Source: an uncultured Pseudomonas sp. (GTDB lineage: Bacteria > Pseudomonadota > Gammaproteobacteria > Pseudomonadales > Pseudomonadaceae). From it: DNA of 64,000 nt. Within the stretch, counting starts at the first letter, position 1, and each line of letters opens with the position of its first letter. The stretch spans positions 124,001 through 188,000 of the forward strand of contig NZ_CAJYDW010000002.1 in NCBI RefSeq assembly GCF_913774235.1, in the 5' to 3' direction. Below the pieces are notes generated by a model, which had not been told where the DNA came from, did no database searches, and saw nothing but the letters and a program-made list of their open reading frames with translations. This document shows, in pieces, positions 32,184 to 40,898 of this stretch. The position numbers and the translations under genes are program-made.

Positions 32184-32552
32184 ATGAAACTGAAAGAACT
32201 GAAAGCCGCCGGCGCCTTTGTCGAAGCGGCGCCCGTGAAGAAGCCCATCAAGTGGCCTCACTTGGACGAGAACGGCGATCCCGTCACCGACGAGTTCACC
32301 GTCCTGGTGAAGCGCCAGTCCTTCGCCGTGATCGAGAACTTGTATTCCCCGGACGCGGGCGAGGGCGAAGCCGACGTGGCCAAGCGCAGCCGCAACGCCA
32401 AGCTGATCAGTGAGTGCGTGCTGCTGGGCGAGAAGGGGGAAGAGCAGATCCCCTACGAGGACGCGCGCAACCTGGAGCCGAACCTGGCCTTCGCCCTGCT
32501 CAACGCTGTGCATGAGGTCAACGGCCTCGGGAAGACCGCGGCAAAAAACTGA
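32184..32552 (+). CDS. Tail assembly chaperone G
   Basis: 122 residues. MKLKELKAAGAFVEAAPVKK, then KRQSFAVIENLYSP. It is the short product of the G/GT pair: the stop TGA follows a slippery A AAA AAC. Position between the tube and tape-measure genes is that of lambda G. It coats the tape measure during tail assembly. Confidence 0.87.
   Translation: MKLKELKAAGAFVEAAPVKKPIKWPHLDENGDPVTDEFTVLVKRQSFAVIENLYSPDAGEGEADVAKRSRNAKLISECVLLGEKGEEQIPYEDARNLEPNLAFALLNAVHEVNGLGKTAAKN
32543..32549 (+). promoter_or_regulatory. Slippery heptamer for -1 frameshift (G to GT)
   Basis: A AAA AAC read in the frame GCA AAA AAC TGA. Slipping back one base avoids the stop and continues CTG ACC GCC GTC into the T frame. 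This is a canonical X XXY YYZ site placed right before the G stop. Confidence 0.85.
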
Positions 32553-32860
32553 CCGCCGTCGATGAGATGTGGCACGAGCTCGTGCTGCATGGCATCGGCG
32601 GCCGCACCATCCTCGAAGCCAAGAATCGCCTGACCTACGTTGAGGCCATGGACTGGTATGCCTACCTGCGCCGGCGCGGCAGCCTGAACCTGGGCAATCG
32701 CCTGGAGCATGGCTTCGCCATGCTGGCCACGGTGCTGAGCCGCATCCACGGCGGTGAGGTGGAGATGGAGGCCTTCATGCCCTACGAATCCGCCCTGGCC
32801 CAGGCCAAGGAGGAGGCCGAGGGCATCTCGCTCGACCAGGCCATGGCCACCTGGCACTGA
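32549..32860 (+). CDS. T portion of the GT frameshift fusion chaperone
   Basis: After the frameshift the reading continues LTAVDEMWHELVLHGIGGRT and on for about 100 residues to 32860. The internal ATG at 32567 lacks a ribosome site, which supports frameshift expression. GT recruits tube subunits to the tape measure in lambda. A GC hairpin without a T-run follows (32863-32878). Confidence 0.83.
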   Translation: MTAVDEMWHELVLHGIGGRTILEAKNRLTYVEAMDWYAYLRRRGSLNLGNRLEHGFAMLATVLSRIHGGEVEMEAFMPYESALAQAKEEAEGISLDQAMATWH

Positions 32861-32897
32861 TCGCCCGCTCCGGCGGGCCACCACCTGGAACTGACAC

Positions 32898-35756
32898 ATG
32901 GCAACCCGCTCCCTCGGCAGTTTGACGCTCGACCTGGTCGCCAAGACCGGCGGCTTCGAGCAGGGCATGGACCGTGCCGCGCGCTCCATGCAGCGGTTCA
33001 AGGCCGAGACCAGCAAGCAGCAGAACGACTTGGAAAAGCTGCTGGGCAAGATCGACCCGGTGGTAGGACGCCTGGGCGAGCTGGACAAGATGGAGCAGCA
33101 GCTGGCGGCCCACCGCAAGGCCAACCGCCTGCCGGCTGACGACTATGCCGAATACCTGGGCAAGCTCAACGCCATGCGCGACGGGCTGACCAAGGCGACC
33201 TCGGCGAATGACAAATACACCATGAGCGCCAAGGCTCAGGCCGCGGCCCTGCGCGGTGTGCCGGCGCAGTTCACCGACATCGTCACCAGCTTGCAGGGTG
33301 GCCAGCAGCCGCTGACCGTCTTCCTGCAGCAGGGTGGTCAGTTGAAGGACATGTTCGGTGGCGCCGCGCCGGCCGCCCGAGCCTTGGGCGGCTACGTCCT
33401 CGGCCTCATCAATCCCTTCACCCTGGCCGCTGCCGCCGCCGCGGCGCTTGCCTTGGCCTACTACCAGGGCTCCAAGGAGCAGGACGCTTTCCGGGTTTCC
33501 CTGGTTACCACGGGCAACTTGGCGGGCAAGAACACTGGCCAGATGGCCGACCTGGCAAAGGAAGTCAGCGGCGTCACTGGGACCACCGGCGCCGCCGCTG
33601 AAGCCCTGGCGCAGCTGGTGGCTACCGGCTCGCTCACCAGCGACCAATTCAAGGACATGGCCGTCGCCGCCGTGGCCTGGGAGTCCGCCACCGGCAAGGC
33701 TGTTTCCGACACGGTCGCCGAGTTCAAGCGCCTGGCCGACGAGCCGACCAAGGCCTCGGCCGCGCTGAACGAGCAGTACAACTACCTCACCGCCGCGGTC
33801 TACGACCAGATCCGGGCGCTGGAGGAGCAGGGCAACAAGACCGCCGCCGCCAACCTGGCCGAAGCGACCTATGCCGGCGCCCTTCAGGAGCGCGCCAAGA
33901 ACATCAAGGAGAACCTCGGCGCCCTGGAGTCGGCCTGGAACAGCCTCACCAGTGGCGCGAAAAAGGCCTGGGACGCCATGCTCAACATCGGGCGCGAGGA
34001 CACCCTGGCGCAGCAGATCGAGAAGGTACAGAAGCAGTTGGACGAGCTGCCGGCGCGCAGCTCGGTCACCGGGCGCCAAGCCAGCCGCGACCAGGCCGCC
34101 CAGGATGCCCAGCGCGCCGCCCTCCAGGGCCAGCTCGATTTCCTCAAGCAGCAGAAGGCCACCCAGGACTCGATCGCCCGGGCGCAGGGGCTGGCCGCCG
34201 ACGATGAGCGCGCGGCCATCGCTGCCAGCACTTCGATGCACCAGAAGTACCTGGCCGGCTTGGACAAGGAGGCTCAGAAGAAGAACGCCATCGCCGAGCT
34301 GGATCGGGAGCGCGCCGCGCGCCTCCGCGTGGCCGGCGCCGATGCGGCCGCCATCCAGCGCGAATACGCTGTGGCACTGGCCGGTATCGAGGACAAGTTC
34401 AAGGACAAATCGACCACCCGCACCAAGGCCTATAGCGACGACGAGGCCACGCGAACCCTCCTGGCACTCCGGCAGCAGCAGAGCAGCCTGGAAGAGCAGC
34501 TGGCCAGCAGTGAGAAGCTGACGGCCTCCCAGCAGAAGCTGGCGCAGTTCGAGCAGCAGATTGCCGACCTGAAGACCAAGCAGACGCTGACGGCCGACCA
34601 GCAGAGCCTGCTGGCCAACCAGAGCCAGATCAAGGCGCAGCTGCAGAAGAACGCCGCGATCGAGCAGGAGATCGTCCACAAGCAGGAGCTGCAGAAGCTC
34701 ACCGAGCGCGCCGCCCAGCTGGACGCCTCCATCGCCAGCACCTTGGCCTCCCAGGCCGAGCAGTATGGCCGGCAGCTGGACGGCGCCGGCATGGGCGACC
34801 AGTACCGGGACCGGCTGAACCAGCAGAAGTCGATCTATCGCGAGTTCCAGCGGTACCAAGAGCAGCTGGACAAGGCCACGCCCAAGGATCTGCTGGGGTC
34901 GGACCAGTACAACGAGGCCACCGAGAAGATCCGGGCCGGGCAGGAAAAGGCGCTCAAGCAGTCGGCGGACTACTACGCCGAGCTGGACCGCCAGAACAGC
35001 GACTGGACCCTGGGCGCCCAGGATGCCTACCAGAACTACCTGGCCAGCGCGCGGGATGTCGCCGGGCAGACCAAAAGCCTGTTCACCAACGCTTTCAGCA
35101 GCATGGAAGATGCGATCGTCAGCTTCGCCCTGACCGGAAAGCTGTCCTTCAGCGACTTCGCCAAGTCGGTGCTGGCGGACATGGCCAAGATCGCCGTGCG
35201 CTCGGCCAGCAGCCAGGCGCTGAGCGGGCTACTGAGCATCGCTGGGTCTGTCGCTGCCAGTTACTTCGGTGCCGGCGGAACGGCGCCGGCGAGCACCTCG
35301 GCGACGGTGGGTGGCTCCACGACTACCTTCAATCCGCAGCTGAACACCGCCGGCCTTACCTACAACGCCAAGGGTGGCGTCTACGACAGCCCGAGCCTTT
35401 CCGCCTTCAGCAACCAGGTGCACGACACCCCGAAGCTGTTCGCCTTCGCGAAGGGCGCTGGGATCTTCGCCGAGGCCGGCCCGGAAGCTGTAATGCCCCT
35501 GACCCGGGCCGCGGACGGCTCGCTGGGCGTGAGGGCGCTCCAGGGTCAGAACAACCTGCCGGCGGCGGCGCCGATCCAAATCCACACCGAGGTGCATGTG
35601 GATGCAGGCGGCAATGCCACGGCGTCAACGGATGCGTCGCAGGCCGGCGCCGCTGGACAGCAGTTGGGCAAGATGATCAGCGACGGCGCCCTGCGCGTCG
35701 TTCAGCAGCAGCTTGCCACCGGCGGATCAATCTGGAGGCTCGTCAATGGCCGTTGA
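32898..35756 (+). CDS. Tail tape measure protein
   Basis: 952 residues. The N-terminal region carries the lambda gpH-like domain (SLGSLTLDLVAKTGGFEQGM, later FTDIVTSLQGGQQPLTVFLQ then QGGQLKDMFGG). A hydrophobic segment (LGLINPFTLAAAAAAALALA, about 175-195) is followed by long helical coiled coil rich in Gln/Ala and Lys (400-620). The C-terminus ends in the beta-rich tail-tip binding part with FAKGAGIFAEAGPEAVMPLT. Length sets the tail length. A 694-codon antisense frame is a composition shadow. Confidence 0.95.
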   Translation: MATRSLGSLTLDLVAKTGGFEQGMDRAARSMQRFKAETSKQQNDLEKLLGKIDPVVGRLGELDKMEQQLAAHRKANRLPADDYAEYLGKLNAMRDGLTKATSANDKYTMSAKAQAAALRGVPAQFTDIVTSLQGGQQPLTVFLQQGGQLKDMFGGAAPAARALGGYVLGLINPFTLAAAAAAALALAYYQGSKEQDAFRVSLVTTGNLAGKNTGQMADLAKEVSGVTGTTGAAAEALAQLVATGSLTSDQFKDMAVAAVAWESATGKAVSDTVAEFKRLADEPTKASAALNEQYNYLTAAVYDQIRALEEQGNKTAAANLAEATYAGALQERAKNIKENLGALESAWNSLTSGAKKAWDAMLNIGREDTLAQQIEKVQKQLDELPARSSVTGRQASRDQAAQDAQRAALQGQLDFLKQQKATQDSIARAQGLAADDERAAIAASTSMHQKYLAGLDKEAQKKNAIAELDRERAARLRVAGADAAAIQREYAVALAGIEDKFKDKSTTRTKAYSDDEATRTLLALRQQQSSLEEQLASSEKLTASQQKLAQFEQQIADLKTKQTLTADQQSLLANQSQIKAQLQKNAAIEQEIVHKQELQKLTERAAQLDASIASTLASQAEQYGRQLDGAGMGDQYRDRLNQQKSIYREFQRYQEQLDKATPKDLLGSDQYNEATEKIRAGQEKALKQSADYYAELDRQNSDWTLGAQDAYQNYLASARDVAGQTKSLFTNAFSSMEDAIVSFALTGKLSFSDFAKSVLADMAKIAVRSASSQALSGLLSIAGSVAASYFGAGGTAPASTSATVGGSTTTFNPQLNTAGLTYNAKGGVYDSPSLSAFSNQVHDTPKLFAFAKGAGIFAEAGPEAVMPLTRAADGSLGVRALQGQNNLPAAAPIQIHTEVHVDAGGNATASTDASQAGAAGQQLGKMISDGALRVVQQQLATGGSIWRLVNGR

Positions 35757-36084
35757 AACGTTCACTTGGGACCCTAGGCCGGATGCCGAGGGCACCGCGA
35801 CCTACCGGACCCGCAAGACCCCGCTCGGTGACGGATACGCCCAGGTTGTCGGTGATGGCCTCAACAACAAGTCGCAGAGCTGGCCGCTGACGTTCAAGGG
35901 GGGCGAGGCGACCATCGTTGCGATTCGGGACTTCCTGGATCGCCACGCTGGGTACCGATCGTTCCTCTGGACGCCGCCTCTCGGAGCGGTGGGCTTCTAC
36001 ATCGCCGGAGAGCATCGCCTGGCGGCCCATGGGGCCGACATTTACACCCTCACCGTCACCTTCGAGCAGTGGTTCCACCCATGA
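35746..36084 (+). CDS. Minor tail protein M-like
   Basis: 112 residues from ATG 35746 with TGGAGG upstream. ETFTWDPRPDAEGTATYRTR, LTFKGGEATIVAIRDFLDRH, GYRSFLWTPP match phage minor tail protein M. It is part of the tail-tip complex. 4-base overlap with gpL. Confidence 0.92.
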   Translation: MAVETFTWDPRPDAEGTATYRTRKTPLGDGYAQVVGDGLNNKSQSWPLTFKGGEATIVAIRDFLDRHAGYRSFLWTPPLGAVGFYIAGEHRLAAHGADIYTLTVTFEQWFHP

Positions 36085-36830
36085 GTTTGCAGACGCGGTA
36101 TCAGCAGCTGGAGCCCGGCGCCGAGATCACCCTGTTCGAGATCGACGGCAGTGATTTCGGCGCCGACGTGCTTTATTTCCACGGCCACGCCATTCCACAC
36201 ACGCCCGAGGAGATCACCGCGGCTGGAGCCAACGCTGATCAGCTACCGGCCAAATCGATCTGGTGGAAGGGCATCGAGTATGCGGCTTGGCCCGTGCAGC
36301 TGGAGGGCATCGAAGCCAGCAGCGACGGCACATCAGCCCGGCCGACATTTTCCGCTGGCAACGTTTCGGGCCGCATCACGGCTCTCTGCCTGGCGTTCGA
36401 GGACCTCCTTCAGTTCCGCCTGGTAATGCGCGAGACCCTGGCTGAGTACCTGGACGCACGCAATTTCCCAGCGGGAAACCCGACTGCCGATTCCACCCAG
36501 GAGGTAATCGAGGTCTGGTATCTGGACCAGAAGACTCGCGAGGACGGCGAGGTGGTTTCTTGGGAGCTAGCGTCACCGGGCGACCTCGCCGGCGAAGCGG
36601 TGGGGCGACAATGCACGACGCTGTGCCATTGGGCCATGACCGGCGGCTACCGCGGCCCGAACTGTGGCTATACCGGCCCCTACCGAGACGAGAACGGCGA
36701 ACTGACCGATGACCCGGCCCGCGATATCTGCGATGCCACCCTGGGCACCGGCTGCGTGCCGCGCTTTGGCGAGGGCAACGAGCTACCCCACGGCGGCTTC
36801 CCGGCCGTCTCCCTGATCGCCAGGAGCTGA
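36081..36830 (+). CDS. Minor tail protein L-like
   Basis: 249 residues from ATG 36081. LQTRYQQLEPGAEITLFEID, FHGHAIPHTPEEI, WWKGIEYAAWPVQLEGIE and a C-terminal Cys-rich block (QCTTLCHW, NCGYTG, DICDATLGTGC) match gpL, in which the cysteines bind an Fe-S cluster in lambda. It is the tail-tip hub. Confidence 0.93.
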   Translation: MSLQTRYQQLEPGAEITLFEIDGSDFGADVLYFHGHAIPHTPEEITAAGANADQLPAKSIWWKGIEYAAWPVQLEGIEASSDGTSARPTFSAGNVSGRITALCLAFEDLLQFRLVMRETLAEYLDARNFPAGNPTADSTQEVIEVWYLDQKTREDGEVVSWELASPGDLAGEAVGRQCTTLCHWAMTGGYRGPNCGYTGPYRDENGELTDDPARDICDATLGTGCVPRFGEGNELPHGGFPAVSLIARS

Positions 36831-36832
36831 CC

Positions 36833-37588
36833 ATGCTGAAACACATACTGGCGGCGGTGCAGGCGCACGCGGCCGAGGTCTACCCCCGCGAGTGCTGCGG
36901 CCTGGTCATCAAGGATGGCCGGCGCCAGCGATACGTGCCGTGCGAGAACACCGCCGCCGACCCTGGCGAGGAGTTCCGCATCGCGCCGGAGGCGTATGCC
37001 GCTGCCGAGGACCAGGGCGAGATCCTGGCCGTGGTGCACAGCCACCCCGACGCCACCAGCAGGCCGTCGCCGGCCGACGTCGCCATGTGCAACGCCTCGG
37101 GCCTGACCTGGTACATCTTGAGCTGGCCGGAGGGTGACCTACGAACCCTGCTGCCGGAGGCAGACGTGCCGCTGCTGGGCCGGCCCTTCGTCCACGGCGT
37201 CCAGGACTGCTGGGCGATCTGCGCCGACTGGTATCACCGGGAGTGGGGGCTGGAATTCCCGGCCTACAGCCGCACCGATGGCTGGTGGGAGCTGGCCGAC
37301 AACCCCAGCCTCTACGAGCAGCACTACGAGGCCGCCGGGTTCCGCCTGGTGGATCGGCCGCAGCGCGGCGACATGATCGTCATGCAGGTCGGGCGCACCG
37401 CCCACCCGAACCATGCGGGCATCTACCTGGGAACCGACCCGGCGCTGCCCGGGGAGCAGGCCCAAGTTTTCGGCCCGGGCCCGTTCCTACTGCATCACCT
37501 GCACGGGCGCCCCTCGGAGGTCATCGTTTACGGCGGAAACTGGCATGAGAGAGCGCGGCTGATTCTGCGACACCAGAGGGCGCTATAG
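36833..37588 (+). CDS. Tail assembly protein K-like (JAMM peptidase plus NlpC/P60)
   Basis: 251 residues. The N-terminal Mov34/MPN metal site is HSHPDATSRPSPAD (His-69, His-71, Asp-82) with Glu-20. The C-terminal NlpC/P60 papain-like domain has Cys-126 in VQDCWAIC and His-194 in HPNHAGIY. It is the usual two-domain gpK, probably cutting peptidoglycan during tail assembly or DNA entry. Confidence 0.94.
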   Translation: MLKHILAAVQAHAAEVYPRECCGLVIKDGRRQRYVPCENTAADPGEEFRIAPEAYAAAEDQGEILAVVHSHPDATSRPSPADVAMCNASGLTWYILSWPEGDLRTLLPEADVPLLGRPFVHGVQDCWAICADWYHREWGLEFPAYSRTDGWWELADNPSLYEQHYEAAGFRLVDRPQRGDMIVMQVGRTAHPNHAGIYLGTDPALPGEQAQVFGPGPFLLHHLHGRPSEVIVYGGNWHERARLILRHQRAL

Positions 37589-37739
37589 GTAGAGGTGGAG
37601 TAACTGCATCGAGTTGAGCTGAACTGATCAGGAGGTTCTGATTTATTGGCCCTAGTGGCCCGAACAAGCAAAGCCCCCGGGTGCCGACGCGTACCGGGGC
37701 TACTGTTCGCCGCCCTATCTTCGACATAGGAGCGATGCA

Positions 37740-37892
37740 GTGTTTAAAGATAAGCGCAATAACCGGGTAAAGGTAGTTGGACAGATGACTCCGCAGGGAG
37801 CAGATCGTGCCGGGCTGTACTTGGCCGCCGCGGCGTTTCTTGCGGCATTCCTTTCGGGGATCGCGGAGATCATCGTTGCATGGAAAGGTTAG
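37740..37892 (+). CDS. 50-residue single-TM peptide
   Basis: GTG start with AGGAG 7 bases upstream. A basic N-terminus (FKDKRNNRVKVVGQMTPQGA) precedes one membrane segment (AGLYLAAAAFLAAFLSGIAE) and ends WKG. Not in the tail operon style; it opens the inserted accessory block between K and I. It could be a small regulatory or toxin-like membrane peptide; I cannot tell. Confidence 0.55.
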   Translation: MFKDKRNNRVKVVGQMTPQGADRAGLYLAAAAFLAAFLSGIAEIIVAWKG

Positions 37893-38032
37893 CCTTATCC
37901 CCGCAATGGGCCGTGGGTGCTGAGGCGTCGTCGCCGTCTTCACTGCTGGCGGTGCGCGGAAGATGCCAGGTGGCAGGCGCCTGCTTCGTGATGCCATGCC
38001 TAGAAAGCAGGGTGCTGATGAGCACTTTCCCG

Positions 38033-38061
38033 TTGCTCAAATATGAGCAAGTTGCTTATAC
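38033..38061 (+). promoter_or_regulatory. higBA promoter with palindromic operator
   Basis: TTGCTC (38033-38038), 17-base spacer, TTATAC (38056-38061). The palindrome TTGCTC-AAATAT-GAGCAA (38033-38050) covers the -35 and most of the spacer, ideal for autorepression by the antitoxin. The transcript start would be within a few bases of the toxin ATG, so the message may be leaderless. Confidence 0.75.
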
Positions 38062-38069
38062 TTCTACCC

Positions 38070-38438
38070 ATGGAAGCGACCTTTTTCGAGACCTCATCCT
38101 TCTCCGCCACGGTAGGCGACTACCTGAAGGATGACGAGTACCGCGCGCTACAGGCAGAGATGCTGAAGAACCCCAAGTGCGGGGATGTGATGCAGCGTAC
38201 CGGCGGGTTCCGAAAGCTGCGCTGGGGTGATGCGCGCCGCGGGAAAGGTAAGCGAGGCGGGCTTCGAGTCATCTACTACTGGTTGTCGGATGAGGGCCAG
38301 ATTTGGCTGTTTGCGATCTACGACAAGGATGAGCTTGAGAACCTGACGCCCGACCAGGAAAAGGCACTGAAAGCAGCCATTGCCGCCGAGATTGCGGCCC
38401 GCAAAGAAACCAAGGCTAAAGGCGAGGTGAAGAAGTGA
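38070..38438 (+). CDS. higB: HigB/RelE-type toxin
   Basis: 122 residues from ATG 38070. YLKDDEYRALQAEMLKNPKC, GGFRKLRWGDARRGKGKRGG, LRVIYYWLSDEGQIWLFAIY are the HigB-2/RelE-like mRNA interferase pattern with basic catalytic surface. It cuts mRNA at the ribosome when free. 4-base overlap with the antitoxin; toxin comes first, as in higBA. Confidence 0.9.
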   Translation: MEATFFETSSFSATVGDYLKDDEYRALQAEMLKNPKCGDVMQRTGGFRKLRWGDARRGKGKRGGLRVIYYWLSDEGQIWLFAIYDKDELENLTPDQEKALKAAIAAEIAARKETKAKGEVKK

Positions 38439-38752
38439 GCAAACGCGATATTTTTGCTGAAATCATGACCGGCATCGGCGAGATGGCAGCTGAGCGCGAG
38501 GGCAAGATCACGCTGCGCCAGCACAAGGTTGAAGCCAAGGCACAGCCAAAGGTCTCCGCTAAGCAGATCGTGGCGATTCGTATGCGGCACAAGATGTCGC
38601 AGGAAGTCTTCGCTCGCGTCATCCGTACCAAGCCGGCTACGCTTAGGAATTGGGAGCAGGGTAAGGCCAAGCCAAACCCTCAGGCTGCCATGCTGCTCAA
38701 GCTGGTGGAGCGTCACGGCGACATGCTTGAGCGGATGGAAGAAGTGGGCTGA
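38435..38752 (+). CDS. higA: HigA-type antitoxin (XRE)
   Basis: 105 residues from GTG 38435. The helix-turn-helix VSAKQIVAIRMRHKMSQEVF then ARVIRTKPATLRNWEQGKAK (about 40-80) is the HigA-2 type. It neutralises HigB and should repress the promoter at the TTGCTC palindrome. A strong terminator closes the unit. Confidence 0.9.
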   Translation: MSKRDIFAEIMTGIGEMAAEREGKITLRQHKVEAKAQPKVSAKQIVAIRMRHKMSQEVFARVIRTKPATLRNWEQGKAKPNPQAAMLLKLVERHGDMLERMEEVG

Positions 38753-38773
38753 TCCCGCTCCAGATTTACAACA

Positions 38774-38796
38774 AGGCGCCTTCGGGCGCCTTTTTC
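38774..38796 (+). terminator. Terminator of higBA
   Basis: AGGCGCC, loop TTCG, GGCGCCT, then TTTT. Confidence 0.8.
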
Positions 38797-38823
38797 GTTC
38801 CTGCTGTACCTGAGCGAGGAAGC

Positions 38824-39129
38824 CTAGTCGCCTCGGCGCGGGTCGCTGTCTCGCAGTGACCATAGTTCTCCAACTGCCCAGCTGCAGTGCTGTTCTACTG
38901 AGTGCCCGTTGGTCTCGTCGAAGCCTAGTGCTGCACCGGCGTGCCAACACACCTTGCGCGCCTTCTCCTTCGCATAGCCGTTGACTATCTCGAGATCCTG
39001 GGCCAACAGCCCGTTCGTGATCGCCTTGATGGCGCCGTAGAGAGCTGCTCGCTCGAAGATGGATTCGGCCTCGGGTATGGCGTTGATCAGATCTTTCAAG
39101 GCGCTTGCGGCGGTTGCGATGGTGCTCAT
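38824..39129 (-). CDS. Hypothetical protein downstream of the Arc-type gene
   Basis: 101 residues from ATG 39129 with AAGGA upstream. Helical; IPEAESIFERAALYGAIKAI, then ITNGLLAQDLEIVNGYAKEK. Likely co-transcribed leftward with the Arc-type repressor. No family recognised. Confidence 0.65.
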   Translation of the reverse strand: MSTIATAASALKDLINAIPEAESIFERAALYGAIKAITNGLLAQDLEIVNGYAKEKARKVCWHAGAALGFDETNGHSVEQHCSWAVGELWSLRDSDPRRGD

Positions 39130-39169
39130 AGGTCGTCCTTGGGCTATGGAGTGCTGGGTAGGAGCTAGC

Positions 39170-39697
39170 TCAGTCTTCCGCTCGGCTGGTGGTTTCCGTG
39201 TGGTCTCCGGCGAGCGCCTGGCGCTCTTCAATGATCTTGGCTACCTGCTCCATGATCTGAGCGTATTCCGATCCAGCATCGCTGCCCTTCGTATAGGCGA
39301 GCGCTTCAAGGTTCACTTTCATGGACTCCGTAATGTCCACGCTGAAGCCTCTCTCCGAGAGAACCGCACCAGCAAGCACATCCGCGATGATGGTTGCAGT
39401 CAGCTGCCTGGCGCGCGCTGCCAGCACCGTCTGGCGTGCCCTTTCCAGTGCCTGGAGTGCTACATCGGTCTCCGGGTCTTGCAGCTCCGGCTGAGCAGAA
39501 GGCTGCGCAAGCTTCTCCTTAGATATCGTGTAGGTGAGCGTGTGGTGTACTGGTTCGGCCTCGCGCGCGAGGCTTTCCTCAAGGCGCGCAACGATCTCGG
39601 CGGTGGTAGATCGTCGATTTTGAGTAGCTATCTCATCGAGCCGATCTTTCAGCTCCTGAGGCAGGCGAAGCTTGAATTGGGGGTCTGTTCTATGCAT
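39170..39697 (-). CDS. Arc-family ribbon-helix-helix repressor (long form)
   Basis: 175 residues from ATG 39697. The N-terminal 50 residues are an Arc/Mnt ribbon-helix-helix (DPQFKLRLPQELKDRLDEIA, then RRSTTAEIVARLEESL). The remaining 120 residues are helical and not recognised, probably for oligomerisation. It is divergent from the second Arc gene over three shared operators, which places it as an Mnt-like repressor of the antirepressor genes. Confidence 0.83.
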   Translation of the reverse strand: MHRTDPQFKLRLPQELKDRLDEIATQNRRSTTAEIVARLEESLAREAEPVHHTLTYTISKEKLAQPSAQPELQDPETDVALQALERARQTVLAARARQLTATIIADVLAGAVLSERGFSVDITESMKVNLEALAYTKGSDAGSEYAQIMEQVAKIIEERQALAGDHTETTSRAED

Positions 39698-39708
39698 TAG
39701 CCGATGAT

Positions 39709-39774
39709 GGACCAAATGGGTATTGACGACAACGGACCCACTGGGTACATTTTATTTGCGGACCCAGTGGGTCC
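39709..39774. promoter_or_regulatory. Divergent promoter with three Arc/Mnt-type operators
   Basis: Three sites centred 25-26 bases apart: GGACCAAATGGGTAT (39709-39723), GGACCCACTGGGTAC (39734-39748) and the perfect palindrome GGACCCAGTGGGTCC (39760-39774). A rightward promoter is TTGACG (39723-39728), 17 bases, TACATT (39746-39751). A leftward one with TTGTCG is possible. Mnt of P22 also recognises a GGTCC-type palindrome, by my recollection. Confidence 0.75.
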
Positions 39775-39799
39775 CTCTGGCGGCTATAGGAGATCAGCC

Positions 39800-39955
39800 A
39801 TGTCCCGTAACGATGCACAATTCAAGCTGAGGCTGCCGGCGGAGCTGAAGGCCTGGCTCGAAGAGCGCGCACGCGTCAACTTCCACAGCATGCAAGCCGA
39901 GATTCTTGGAATGGTGGCGGAGGCGAAGAAGAGAGATGAAAAACAGGTGCGCTGA
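39800..39955 (+). CDS. arc: Arc-family repressor (short form)
   Basis: 51 residues. MSRNDAQFKLRLPAELKAWL then EERARVNFHSMQAEILGMVA is a complete Arc-like ribbon-helix-helix, close in length to P22 Arc (53). AGGAG lies upstream. It should bind the adjacent palindromes and limit expression of the antirepressor genes that follow. Confidence 0.87.
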   Translation: MSRNDAQFKLRLPAELKAWLEERARVNFHSMQAEILGMVAEAKKRDEKQVR

Positions 39956-39998
39956 AAAGACGAAACCCCAGCGTGTACGAGACGCCAGGGCTTCAAGT

Positions 39999-40898
39999 GT
40001 GAACAATTTCGAGGCCATTCACGTGGAAAATCATAGCACGAACGTTATCCCTTTCAAGTTCGATCAGCGCGAGGTGCGTACCCTGCTGATCGATGGCGAG
40101 CCCTGGTTTGTGGCTGCCGACGCGTGTGGATCAATTGGCATTGCAAACGTGTCGCTGGCTGTTAACGGTCGTGCGGATAGGGAAGGCGACGGGCTGGACG
40201 CGGACGAGAGGGGTATTGCCACTGTCAACACCCCCTCTGGCGATCAAGAAATGCTGGTCGTCAATGAGTCCGGCCTTTACTCCCTCATATTCAAAAGCCG
40301 GAAGGTTGAGGCAAAGCGCTTCAGGAAGTGGGTGACCGCGGAGGTGCTGCCGGCAATCCGCAAGCACGGGCGGTACGAGGACGAGAAACGCAAGATGCCG
40401 ACTCTGGTCAATGAGCTGATCGGCATGAGCGAGCTAAACGTCATCAAGGGCACGATCCGCGACAAGGCCAAGGACGTGGCCGCTGCAAAGCGCCGCAGCT
40501 TTCATGCCGCCATGTGTAGTCGCCTTCACACCCGCTTCAACGTGCCGCGTCTGGAGATGATCCCGGCAGATCAGTTTGAGGCCGCGTGCAACTTCATCGC
40601 CGCCTATGCGCTGGAGGGAGAGTGGATCGAAGCCAAGAAGCCAGTCTCCGTGATCGGCCTAAGCGACTATGAGGCACAGGCCGTGCACCTGTTGATCTGC
40701 CACTCGAAGCAGCTCGTCAAAATGGTTGATGAGATCTACCGCGCTGGCGGAGCGCTCCGGTCCGATCTACTGATCAGCGTGGCCAGCCATCTTTGGGAGA
40801 TCCGAGCGTTCCTGGGCATGCTGGATAGACAGAAGGCCGGCGAACTCGCCAAGCTGCATGAGCAGCGGATGTCCCCGGCGCGGAGGGCTGCAGCATGA
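39999..40898 (+). CDS. ant: BRO-N domain phage antirepressor
   Basis: 299 residues from GTG 39999 (CAGGG upstream); earlier in-frame starts near 39936 and 39906 overlap the arc gene. The N-terminal BRO-N domain (VIPFKFDQREVRTLLIDGEP ... FVAADACGSIG, then VNESGLYSLIFKSRKVEAKR) is that of P22 Ant-like antirepressors. The C-terminal half is helical, not recognised. A hairpin (CCCAGCGT/ACGCCAGGG) lies in the leader. Function: inactivation of repressors, possibly of other phages. Confidence 0.87.
   Translation: MNNFEAIHVENHSTNVIPFKFDQREVRTLLIDGEPWFVAADACGSIGIANVSLAVNGRADREGDGLDADERGIATVNTPSGDQEMLVVNESGLYSLIFKSRKVEAKRFRKWVTAEVLPAIRKHGRYEDEKRKMPTLVNELIGMSELNVIKGTIRDKAKDVAAAKRRSFHAAMCSRLHTRFNVPRLEMIPADQFEAACNFIAAYALEGEWIEAKKPVSVIGLSDYEAQAVHLLICHSKQLVKMVDEIYRAGGALRSDLLISVASHLWEIRAFLGMLDRQKAGELAKLHEQRMSPARRAAA

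Noticed and set aside
32775-34859. 694-codon open frame antisense to the tape measure gene
   Set aside because: GC-rich antisense shadow: Leu/Gly/Val-rich without domains, no ribosome site, and it lies wholly opposite a well-supported gene.
39906-39998. Longer N-terminus for the BRO-N antirepressor
   Set aside because: It overlaps the arc gene and a leader hairpin; the BRO-N domain begins only after 40040, so the GTG at 39999 is preferred.
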